Part shown: positions 13,148 to 25,100 of the stretch, piece after piece
Layout: every line of letters starts with the position of its first letter
Numbering within the stretch: the stretch's first letter is position 1
Assembly (NCBI GenBank): GCA_013397435.1
Contig: VZRG01000526.1
Location: 62,001 to 126,000, forward strand
Reading direction: 5' to 3'
Origin: Erythrocercus mccallii
Taxonomy: Eukaryota > Chordata > Aves > Passeriformes > Dicruridae
DNA length: 64,000 nucleotides
Program-made: the position numbers and the translations under genes
The notes under the pieces: model-generated
What the model saw: the letters and a program-made list of their open reading frames with translations, nothing else
What the model was told of the DNA's origin: nothing
Databases searched by the model: none

Positions 13148-15844
13148 AGGCACTGTTATTTCCTCATTAAGGAGATATTTTTCCAAATACAGTTCTGTTA
13201 ACTCTTGGCAGCCACCAGAACCTCTCAGCTGTTGCATTTTACTGTATTGTCCAGAGCACCAAGCAAAAAACAACAGAAAAAAAATCATCATCATTCACAT
13301 TGTTCTACGTACTTGAGCACATACACTTCCAGTACTTGTTTTGGAGACTTTCCTTACCAGATCAGCCTTTACCCCAACTCTTTCATATATGTAATGGTTT
13401 TAGTTATGTCTTATACAGTATTGTAAAACTTAACTTGTTTGTTAGGCCACCTCTTTGTTTTGCAGTGGAGTTGTATAAAACCTGTCACTGACTGTTAACA
13501 AGGGGATGAAAAAGAATTTATCAGAAAGATAAACTTTTAAATGACTTGACAGACTGCACAGAGCTCACCCTAATAATTCTTTGAGCTCCACCTTCAAGAG
13601 TTTTTAATATTCACCACTTTGTTTTGCAAAGTACTGCAATTAGAAACTATGTGACTTTCACACCTTCCAACTTGTTAACATAAGTAATCAATTCATTTCA
13701 AGAGAATCTCATAATTTGAAAGTTTTCATTTTTCCTTCGAGGCATCTCCTTCACAAGAAATAACTTCAATTTCTAAAGGTTAACTATCAAGTTTTTGTAT
13801 TACAGTACTTTAAATCTCAAATATATTCTTCATTCTTACATGATACTAAGTCATAAAAGATAAAAAGTTTAGATACATAGATACATGAGTTGTAATGCTT
13901 CTAAAAATAATTTTGACTCCTGTTTTGAGGCAACTCCTAAAGTGGCCCCAAAATATATAACTTTATGTTATTACAAATAATCTATAATTTTTGTGTTTAA
14001 AACAACACAAAAGAGCAATTATAAAACAGCTGCTGAAGTGTCAAACCACTACTGTGCCTGTTGTTAAAACAAACAGTTCAAGATCGCTGAGAGTCCTTCT
14101 CTTAAGAACTACTCTAGTGCATAGATTTATAAACAAGAAATGGAATATTGCATAATGGCACCTGTTAAAGCAGAAAGTAGAGAAAACAGTATTCAAGAAA
14201 GGGGTTAAATATCTAGCCTTAAGCCTTGCAAGAGAACAACATTTTATGTTTATCAGAAGGACTTGATGAAGCCATCACCAATTGTAAACTGAAGTTCTCA
14301 TAATTGCACGAAAGATAGCATGAATATAAAGGAAGTTGTAAAAATAGACCAGTGTGTTAGAAAGGGTGTCCTTGTTAACATTTCTTTTAATTAATGAACT
14401 CCAAAAACAGGTCTTAAGTACAGAGAATGAACTGCCAAGGATGTAGATATGCTCTACCATTTATGCTGCACATGGCCCTACAACTGAAGTTCTAAGCCAA
14501 CAAATGGATGTATGTAGGCAGGTGAAACCTTTAATTATCTCACAAGCAGGCTGTACTAACTAGATTTTTGAATAGATGGTAAACTCATCAATTTGCTGCA
14601 TGACTTTAATTACTTTTTTCCCATTAGAAGCCTAAGAGACTTGAAGACAGTGAAGGGAGAAAACTGAATGGATAACTATTAATTTTACAATCAAGAAGCA
14701 AAATAGCAGCTCAGAATCATTATTTTCTACAATGAAGGCAACTAATTGCCATTTCCTCCCCACTGAAGCTCCGTGTTTAGAGGAGGTGCAATCCATTAGC
14801 ATGTCCTACCCTATAAAAAGTTCAAGCTTTAAAATCCCATTGTATTCTTTGCCTAGAAGGTACTGAAAGATAAGTGGAAAAAGGCATGAAATAAGTTGTC
14901 TTAATAAATGTGCTTTAGTCCCATAAACGAAACTGTTTCAAGCTGATGAGGCCAAAATCTTTTGCCTTCCAACTAATAATGTGCATCTTGGATGGTCATG
15001 TACTGGAGAATATTTTATTAGCATAGGCCCAGGTGACAAGCAGAGATAAAGATTGCCTGATAACACCAATTACTTCCAATCTCATGTAAATTGGAAATGT
15101 ATTTATTGTATGATGAGAGGTATGAATAAAAAAACCCACTATACATAATTTCTGGTTCTATCCACCCATCTTATTTCAAGAATCCAATCTCCTCTACAGC
15201 TTTAATTAGTCCATTTGCCCTAGGCCCTTCACATGTTCACAGTGTTCCTCTTAGAGTTCTCTACTAATTTCAGAACTTCAATCTCAAAAACCTTCCTTCT
15301 CCTATCTTCAGGCATGGACCCTTTTTTGTATAGCTATCAGAAAGCAGCAATTTAAGCCGAAAGAATAGCTTGCTCTACGAAAAGCTTAAAGGGAGTGGTA
15401 CATTCCACAGGCAAGTAGGGGCACATCAGCATATGGTGAACTCAAGCCACAGTACTGCCTGTTTACAAGAAAATGCCAAGGCATACATTACACTATCAAA
15501 AACTTTTTTTTTTACGCAACTTTTCCTTATTTCTCATAAATTGCAAGCAGCCGCTAAAGCTTCCATTTCCACGGCATTAGCTAGAATCAAGCACACAACT
15601 TCCTAGTCTTCCACTCCAAGCCAATCCTAACCACCAAATCTATGCCACTTTCGAGCTCAAGAGTTGCACACCAGACCCTTGCTTAGCCCTGATTCAGAAA
15701 AACCCTTTTTTTAGGCAACAGAAAGGCTTTCCTTTTAGGAAATTCTGGCCACGCATCTTTAGCAAGCGGTTAACAAACCTGTGGGTACCGTACCTACAGT
15801 TGGAGCTAGGCAGGGACAGACAAAAGCTTTTTGCTACCCTTTAT

Positions 15845-16130
15845 CAGGAGCACGAGCCCGCCCCCACCGCGGGCGGCGCCGCCGGGCCAACCCAACCCCA
15901 CCGCGGCCCGGCTGCCCTGCGGGAGTCGCGGCTGTGCGCGTGCGCGATGAGCGCTGAGGCGCTGCGCGCAGTTCCGGGTCACGGCGGCCATGGAGGCCGG
16001 GCAGGGCCCCGGGCCTGGCGGCGACACGGCCGAGGTAACTGCGTTGGCTCGGTATCGCTGCCGCGAGGAAACCCGGCGGGGCTGGGGGCGGTGAGGGCGG
16101 GGGCGAGGCGGCGGGCTTGGGCCAGGGAAA
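15845..16130 (+). promoter_or_regulatory. OCIAD1: OCIAD1 CpG-island promoter with NRF-1 site
   Basis: This CpG-dense segment surrounds the OCIAD1 start codon. A perfect NRF-1 element (tgcgcgtgcgcg, matching YGCGCAYGCGCR on the minus strand) lies at 15935-15946, 44 bases before the start codon. A GTTCCGG ETS-like motif follows at 15971-15977. An out-of-frame ATG at 15947 overlaps the real start and would form an upstream reading frame if the transcript begins before it. NRF-1 control fits a nuclear gene for a mitochondrial protein. The exact start site is not visible. Confidence 0.75.
15990..16034 (+). CDS. OCIAD1: OCIAD1 coding exon 1
   Basis: Encodes residues 1-15, a Gly/Pro-rich MEAGQGPGPGGDTAE, ending in phase 0 before gtaact. 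The sequence differs from the mammalian amino terminus, which also varies. The high GC comes from its place inside the CpG island. Confidence 0.9.
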
Positions 16131-19100
16131 GGGGACTCCTGTCAGCCACTCGACCACCCCTGTCCTCAGTTTCCCACGGGGCCACTGCCCTTGAGGCCTC
16201 TCGGGGGCCGGGTAGGGGGTCCTAACGAGAGGTAAGAAGGTATTCATGTCTGACCGTGAGCCAACACTGTGCTCAGGTACCAATGGCATCTTGGTCTGTA
16301 TCAGGAATAGTGTGGCCTGCAGGACCAGGGAAGTCGCCGTCCCTCTACTCGGCGCTGGTGAGGTCACACCTCAAGTATTGCGTTCAGATTTGGGCTCCTC
16401 AATTCAGGAAGGGCACTGAAATGCTGGAGCAAGTCCAGAGAAGGGCAGCGGAGCTCGTGAGGGGTCTGGAGTATAAGTCCTATGAGAAATGGCTGTGGAA
16501 GCTGTGATTCTTTATCCTGGAGAAAAGGAGGCTCAGAGAGACCTTATCGCTGTCTACAACTCCCTAAAAATGAGGTGGTTAGCAGGTGGGGATCGGCCTC
16601 TTCTCCCAGGCAACCAGCGATAGGGCAAGAGAGCACAGTATTAAACTGCGCCAGGGGAGGTTTAGATTAGACATTAGAGGGAAGTTCTTCACAGGAAGGG
16701 TCATTAAATACTGGAATAGACGTCTCTGGGAGGTTCTGGAGTCACCATCTTTAGCAGTGTTTAGGGCACTTAGTGCACATGGCACTTAGTGCCAGTGTCC
16801 AGTTGACAATGAGGTTTTTAGTCCCAGATGACTTCAGAAGTCTTTTCGAACCCAACTGATTCTGTGATTCTCTGTTCCCCTGGTGCCGATGGCCTTCTCA
16901 CGACCGTGTTTCTCCGGGCCGGCCGGTGCCCGGCAGCGTGCTCGGCGGCACGGCGCTCACGGCGGGACAGGGTCAGCACCTCCGCACAAACCCCTCCCTC
17001 ACACGCCGCGAAACAGCCGGTCAGCTCTAGCTGAATTACATCCGTATGAACCAACAACACACCCTGTTGTCTTTGAAACCCTGAGAAATACTTTAAAAAG
17101 GCACTTGATGATCTGTCAGGTGTCAGCTATTTGGAAGGCTGGTTGGAGGGACCAAAGCAGGCTTTTCTGAAGTAAAAGGACTGAGCTGAGTTGGGATCTG
17201 ACTATCCACAGAGTATTTCCTTCTCTCTCATATAATTTTTAGAAGCATTGGATTTTTTTAATTATATATTTCATGTAACATTTGTGGACAAAAGGCACTG
17301 GTTTCTTAAGTATAGCTGGGTGAAAGTAGAGAAAGTACAAGGAGTGAAAGTTAGACATTAAGTTTTTTGATTGAAAAATGCCCTCAAACTGTTCTTTTGT
17401 CCATTCTTTTCTAATTTATTTCCCTAATGAAAGAGGGAGGTACCTAAGCCTTATGTTCCGACAGAGGAGGAAAGAAGGCTTCTCAAGGAATGTGCTGAAG
17501 AGAGTTTCCGGTATAGAGGTAAGTTCACTTTGCTGGTAAACTTGCTTGTGTTCCTTCCACCCTTTAGCTTTTGCTGTTACCTGAAGCATTACCAGGGGCC
17601 TGGGTCAATGCAGCACAACGGTGCATTAACAAGCTTCACATGTACTACAAATTGTGTCCCAGCAATGCTGATCCATGTAGTATTTACTAAGAGTTTGCAG
17701 CAGTTTTATAAAAGGTGCAACATAAATTTAATGCCATCTAAAAAGATCTCTTCATATTTTAAGTTAATGTGCTTATTAAAAGTCTGAAAATAGATATAAT
17801 TAATGAATCGTTTATATTACTGGATTTTCTTTTTTGAGTTATTTCTGCATTTTTATTTTCAATTTTTATGGTTATCTTTAACATGCAGGAATAAAATAGT
17901 TAAACTTAAAACCATTGCTTTTCATCTTTATAGAGACTTGTGAAGAGAAAAATAAATAAGTAGTCACTCTGTTCAACTTTTGGAGAAAATTGCTGTGTCT
18001 GTGCATGGTTTTTGTAACCCTAAGGTTCAAGGCATGCTTGATATTTGTACGCCTGGTCTGGAGGTTTGAACAAGCCTTCTGATGTGGTTGTTACCTGCTG
18101 TTTTATTTCACACTAGTAGGTTACTCCTGATGCTGATAGGTGGCTTGGCAAAACCAGGACAGATGAAGAATTTAGCAGCTGATTTGCTAATTTTAGCACA
18201 CTGGGGCTCTGATTTCTCATGGAAGCCAGTACTTTCAGGGACAGCTCCTAAGGCATTATGATTTTGAATTCATGATTCAAAGTTCTGTTTTGTCTTTCTC
18301 CATTGGTTTGGCATTCTCCAAGTATTTTACACAAATACTTGGAAATCTTCAGCATATTTGCTAAAATGTAGCCATTTTCTGTATAATTTTATAAGTGAAA
18401 GAGGCAGGTCCAGCGTGGTGGTACAGCGATGATTGGTTATGGTTTATTGATAATGGGTCTTCTGGAAGACAAAGAGGAGAGTTATTTGTTCCTGAGCTGT
18501 TCTGCTGCTTCGCAATGTAGCTCATTGCTCTGTGCATCACTGAAGAAACAACATGTAGGTATTACTTGAAAGCCCTAAGTTAGTTTCTTGAGTCATTTCT
18601 CTTTAGAGAGCTACAATAGTAACAGATTTTTTTTTTTCAGGGATTGTGTACTGTGCTGTTATCTCTTTGGGAGGGCCTAAAGTCCATCACTGGATCTCCT
18701 ATCTTTGGTTCCCTGCTCTGCATACACACACTAAACTGTTGTATTCACTGTATTAAATACGTATTGCCTGAACTCCCCTTTGCAGGAGGCTACTTGTGTG
18801 ACTGCCCTGAAATCCTCACTTTGTATTGTCAGCTTTTGTTATTCACTGAAGTTATTAAAGATTTGTTTATTTGCAGTTTGTTTATTCAAATTTCAAGCTG
18901 TATTAATTTTTACTCATTCTTACAAACCATCTGTGTTTTGACATAGTTTCTCTTGACAGCTTCTGCCACTAGTCATTTCACAATTCAGTTACTAGTTTGT
19001 AATCACATTATCGTATAAGTTCTTACACTCTTAAAAATTCACACTACAACATTCAACTTTATCCTTCACACTTCTAATCTTGCTAACAAAATCAAATCAT

Positions 19101-22100
19101 ACTGATACCACTTTTTCCCCATAAAACAATTTTTACTTGAGTACATTATGTTACCATCCTTATGTGCTGTTGATATATCAACCTTCCATTATTTTCCCTA
19201 GATTTATTTTGTTCCTAAAGCAGAAAAACTACTCTTTGCCCATAGTGTTGATGTTTTCTGATTTATTGTTTGTTTTGTTGGGTTTTTGAATAATTCATAT
19301 TAATTTTTAGGTATGAATCCAATTTTCATTCAACTATTTTTTTGTTTTTAGTTACCATTTCAGGTCACTTATATGCTCACATACTAGTATAGCCTGGTTT
19401 TGCTATCTGGAATGTTTATGTTAGGTCTATAAATCATTTCAAACTTCTAACGGTTAGACTGCAATCCTCTGTTGTAATTTTTGAATGTGTTTTTCTTTAC
19501 ACATTCTCCTTCCCCTTGTTTTTTTGGGGTTTTTTGTTTTGTGTTGTTGGGGCTTTTTTTGTTTTTCTTTTACAATTTAGTTTCAAATCTGTGCTTTCAT
19601 TTTATATCTCAGAAAATCTAGAACAGTAAATTTTGGAAAATCTAGGTCTGGAATCTCTAAAAGCATCAGATTTTTAATATCTAATAGGTTGAAGGTTTTA
19701 TTCTCTATTCTGAAGTTTTGCTGTAGTCTTGCTTTGAACCAAGGAGCCAATATTTCTTCTTAAAAGTGACATCCAGTCACATTTACCCTGAGATACTGAT
19801 TGGACTCCTTACCTAGTTTAGACCTGTCAGAATTAGCTGTTAATTTGCAAAGTATTCTTTAATACTTTGCTCTCCAAAAATACAATTTGTCTTCAAATAT
19901 GAACTTAATTAACAAATGGTGTGCATCAAAACATTTCAACTGTCTAGTGCTGTTGCAAAAAATTCTCCCCTAGCAGGCACTGAGCCTTTTTGTAATATCT
20001 ACACTTTCAGACTTGCATGAAATTAAATTTCCTATCTAAATCTTTAATGTAAATAACTTTAGCCTTCTCTCGTGTTACCTCATTGTCCCTCTATCTTGTG
20101 CAGGGGTGGAGGTCTTATGAGTAGTTGCACAGTAATCTTCCCAATAAAATAATTATCATTGCTTGAAAGAAGCATTCATTTTGGTTTTTTGCGCTCTCCA
20201 AATGCTTCTTGCCACATAAAGTCTTTCAATATAATAAAAATTGATGTGAACTGTTAGGCTGGTTGTGGTAGGCAGTGATGTTCTCCCAGAATGTTTTCTC
20301 TTCATTCCAGACCCTAACCCCATGTTGTATAATTTGATCTGTAAGCTAGAGAAAAAGCTGCCCTGTTTTTTAATTTGCTGGTGAATAAAACATTGCCTAG
20401 TGTTAATCAATCTGATTTATAGCTCTATAAGAGTTAAACTTTTTTCAAAGTTCTTATGTTAAAACATCAAGAGTTTTGGTTATCAACAATTTTTAAAGGC
20501 ACTGGCCTCTATATAACTTTCTCCTGTTGTGAAGAACTGTGTATGCCTCTTAATATTCTGTACCTTGATGCTGTAGCAGTTGTAGCTAGACCTGGAGTCA
20601 TCTGGAGAGTTTTATTCCACCTGACATTGGCTTTTGTATTTTAGGAAGCATGGCATGTAATGCAGGCAGGATGACTCATTAACTAGTACCATGTAGTTTG
20701 TAGTAGGTTTTAAAAGCTGGAATTGACAATGTTTAATAATTTATATACAGTTTGTTTATTTTATATATATCCTTACATTATACAAATGAGCTTAGGAAGG
20801 TATAGCAACTCTAATTTTATTGCATATTTGCTAAATGTGGTTGAAAATTTTGAAAATTGTATTTTAAGCAGCTTTTTTTCTTCTTCACAGCTTTTCCTTT
20901 GGGTGCAGTGAGCATGCTTGGTACTAGTTTCTTAATTAGAAAAGGTAAAGTGTAAAAATACATCAGTTTCATTTCGATTTGCTCAGTTGAAATATCTTTC
21001 CACTGTTAGGAAAGTTATGATGATAATATAATGTTCAATGTCCTTGTAACTAAAAGACGTTTAGACTCTGCAGCTACATAGTTTGCAGTTCCTCAGCATA
21101 AAGAAGTTGAACATAAAATCAAGCTCATGGGTGTTTTAAGTTGTGTGACAAGTGCAATATCTCACTGATTATAAAAGAACATGTGCTCAGTGTATTAATA
21201 ACCCTGTGATTAAATATGGTGAAAGAGATAATTTCTAGGGTTTTTTTAAATTTTATGGGGAGTTCAGATATTAGGGGTTTTTTTTAATTTTTAACATGAA
21301 CTGTAAAAGAGTAACCTGCTTCTACAATCATAACTACAATTGAGGTGTTTCAACTTTATTCTTAATATCTGATTACATATATATCATATGTAATATCATA
21401 TATCTTTATCTGAATGTCTGATTTCATCCTCATTTTCAGGTGTTCTAAGAGATAGCTCAAGATTTGGCTCTTTTATTAAAGTTGCATGTAAGTAAAAGCT
21501 ACATATAAATTCAGTTTGTATTCATGCTGTATGTTCTTTTTCTGGACCTTTTCCTAATGCCCAGTGTGACCAATGGTTTTACACTGAAAGAGGAGAGATT
21601 TAGATCAGATGTTAGAAAGAAATCCTTTACTGAGGGTGGTGAGGCACTGGACAGGTTGCCCACAGTAGTTGTGGATGCTTCATTCCTGGAAGTGTTCAAG
21701 GACAGGTTGCCCACAGTAATTGTGGATGCTTCATTCCTGGAAGTGTTCAAGGCCAGGTTGCATGAGGCCCTGGACAACCAGGTTTAGTGAGGGGTGTCCC
21801 TGCTCATGGCAGCAGGGTTGGAACTAGATGATCTTTAAGGTCCCTTTGCAACCCAAGCCATTTTATGATTCAGTGATCTATTCACTGTCTGAATTTGTAC
21901 TGCACAGTTTGGACAACTTTTGTTTATAAGGTTTGTATAAAATTGCTTGATAAATGTAACATAAGCATTTAAGATAAAAATGTTGTAAATAGAGACTGTG
22001 CAACCTTATTTTGAATTACATTGCCAGCATACACCCACCCCTCCCTTCCTAATTTGAAGGTCTTTATTCATGTATCTCACGTGTCCCATTCAGGCTATTT

Positions 22101-25100
22101 TAATTACTTTTTTTTTCCTGGACATTATGTATATACAATTGCAGGAAAAAAGAAAATTCATGTGAATGATTTTTGGATTAAGTATAATCAAAAATAAATT
22201 ATTAACTTCATAAATTAACCTTTTCAATGTAATACAAGACAGTGAAACAGGAAGTTACCATCTGTGCAGATACAGCCAGTTTACTTCAGTGGGAGGAGGG
22301 TAAACCCCGTGATTTGTGGTCAAGGAAGTGTTGTTTAAGCAGATAAATGAATGTGAGAGACTAGGGCTCCTGTTGTTTATGCTAAATTCTAGTTACTTTC
22401 TTTGAACACCAAAACAATGGTATAACACAAACATTTCTAATAAATAATGGAACTGCTATTTCCCCAATCACTCCTACACATAAGGGCCACATTCTTCTTA
22501 CTTAATAGAACTAATTTATTAAAATCGGGGAAAAAATAAGCTGAAGCTGAGCTGGCCAGGATGTTCTGCCTGTAGGAATTACTGTATTTTTCTCAGTAGT
22601 TTTCTAGGTACTCTTGACAGTTTACTGAAACTTCTAGTTAGTCCTGGCTTATTCACTACATTGACAGCATCCCCTTCAACACAGCAGAGAGCTATTGGTC
22701 CTCTCTCTTTGACAAAGAAGGGGAAGACTGCCGTGCCTGTGTGTACTTCATGTTAGTCTGCAGTGGGACCTGGTCATGTCTTATCAGCTTCTTGTCACAG
22801 TGAATGTAGAAGCAAAGAACAATACATAATTTACTGTGCTAAGTTCAAAAACATGGATCATTTGGCTGTTCATTCTGTAATAAACCAAATAGTTTGGCCA
22901 ATGATTACTTTGAGTGACACATCTTCCAGAGAGATACTTCCCCTTCTCTCTACTAGAGGACCTCAAGAAAAGGAGACTTTCTCTTTGTAATTTATGCAAA
23001 AGACTAATCAGCTTTTCTTTTAAGCTTTATTTTGCTAAATATTTAGTTTGAATTCTTCTTAGGCCGATCTAAGTGCTTGCAATTTTTCTCTTTGCACATA
23101 TTTATTGTGTATGAGGTGTTTGGTTTATTTTAACCTGCTAAACAGCTAAAGCCTTACATTCCTCATTTGTAAACTTCACTCATAGTTGTGGCTGTTCTTC
23201 TCTTTATATTAGTTCCTAGGCAATGTAATCTACAGCTGAGAATTGCAGAGGATTAATGTTACTTACTAATGATAATTAACTCTTTCCTGACTTAGAGACA
23301 ATCGAGACTCTTAAGTCTTTATATTTAGGAAATACTCATTGCACATGAAAAGGGTCTAGTCATTTTCTCCTACAAAGTCAACAAGAAAACAGTTAATTAT
23401 CACGGAATCCTTCATACACCACTGACCCACTCATAAAACTTGAAGGAGCCAGTTGATGCAAATCATAAATTTTAAGCCCAGAAAGAGCTATCTTGGTAAT
23501 TTATTCTTATGTCCTTTGCAGCAGATGGAAGTAGCTCATGCACTAAATTGAAACAGTTTGCTTAGTGATTACAAGCTAATTCACTTGTTTGCCCTCTGGC
23601 AGCCAAATCGCAGAATCCTTTACAGAAGATACTGAGCCTACTGCTAAGTTGATTTAGACCTCTCTTCATACTAGTAATGCCTTTTCAGGATCTGACTGTT
23701 CTGATGGATTAAATTAGCAGAATTTACTGCCTGTATTTATTTCTGATTGGTTTGTCATCTTTGATAGTAAATTGTGATTTCTGGATCTTGGAATAAAACA
23801 ATGCAATTATTTTTCTTTTTCTTTTTTTTTTGTCACTTTTCCTTTACCAAGTACTAGCTGAAATCATCTGGTGCTCACACCATGTCTGAATCATTGCTTT
23901 ATGTCTCCATTCAGCTGTTGCATTTGGTTTTACTACCCTTTGTCTGCAGAAGAAGCAGAGAGGATTACTGCCTTCTTTGGTTTAGATCTGAACTGTTTTT
24001 CTGTCTTTTATTCAAGATATTACGTGATTTATTTTAAGTTATTATTTTAAAACAATGTTGGATATTATAGTACAGCATGTAAACACAACTTTTTTTCTTT
24101 TTAAAAAGTTGCTGGAATGTGTGGATACCTGGCTGGAAAGATATCCTACTTGCCAATCTGTAGTGAGAAATTTAAGAAACTGAAGGATTCCCCAATAGGA
24201 GAAGTTCTACGACAAGCTCAGAGACATAGTTCACCTAAGTAAGAGATTAAGTATCTTTTAAATTTAAAACATATTCTGAATAGGGTATTTTAAACACTAA
24301 CAGATCAATACTGCAGGTTTCCAACACCTTCAGAGCTGCACCTTCCCTCATTCCCCATTACCTCAAATCTACCACTTTCAGGAATCTGTATTCGTATCAG
24401 TTGGCAAGTTATGAAATACATATTTTCAGTTCTTTACATACAACCGATCACTTTGAGGAGTAGAAAAATAAACATTTTACTAGCAAACTGTTTCTTTTAA
24501 AATTAAGAGTGTTTCCCATGGAATTTACTTACAGAAATGTGACAGCACAAGTTGCCTCATTACTTTAGAAATAAACTAAATAAACTGACATAAAATAGTG
24601 TTGCATTCTGGAAGTTTTTGCCATAGTTTAGTTTGACTGAAGTAGGAAAAGGGTGGAAATGATTTCAGTGTTTATCAAAGGAAAGAGCTCAGTAAACAAT
24701 ATCAGTGCAGGAAGAAGCATGGTGGTCAAACTTACTGATGTTTGTTTAAATCCTTTACATCTGTAACAGCATTATGCTGTACATATGAGAAACTCATCAG
24801 GTTCTTAAAACTATTTCCTGTTTTCTTCCAGAATGTTTTCTACTTCAACTGGTTTTTAATTGCAAGCTGCTTTCAGAATATGTCACTTTAAACCCTTGAT
24901 TCAAAACTGGGAGAATAGTGTTTGGATACTGAGTTGTAGTCCTCCTGTGTATGTGCTGAGATTTGTTACATGTTTATAAAGGATTTGCTTAAATTCTTAA
25001 TTACATTATACATTCAGATTTATGACAGTTTTAATTCTATCTGCAAGATTTACCTTTATTCTGAAATGTTTATGGTTTTATAACATTAGACAATTTCAGG

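Larger units (their letters stand above)
11380..15780. other. Spacer between FRYL and OCIAD1
   Basis: This is AT-rich DNA without a recognisable exon or mobile element. It contains a perfect inverted repeat at 12491-12566 and a T-rich tract passing into (TG)n at 13094-13147. Open reading frames here are short and low in complexity, such as a lysine-rich one produced by the T tract on the minus strand. Confidence 0.6.

Noticed and set aside
12989..13294. Lysine-rich frame on the minus strand
   Set aside because: Translation of the poly-T/(TG)n tract.
16256..16789. Open frames resembling reverse-transcriptase ends
   Set aside because: Parts of a decayed CR1 LINE with stops and frameshifts; annotated as a mobile element, not as a gene.
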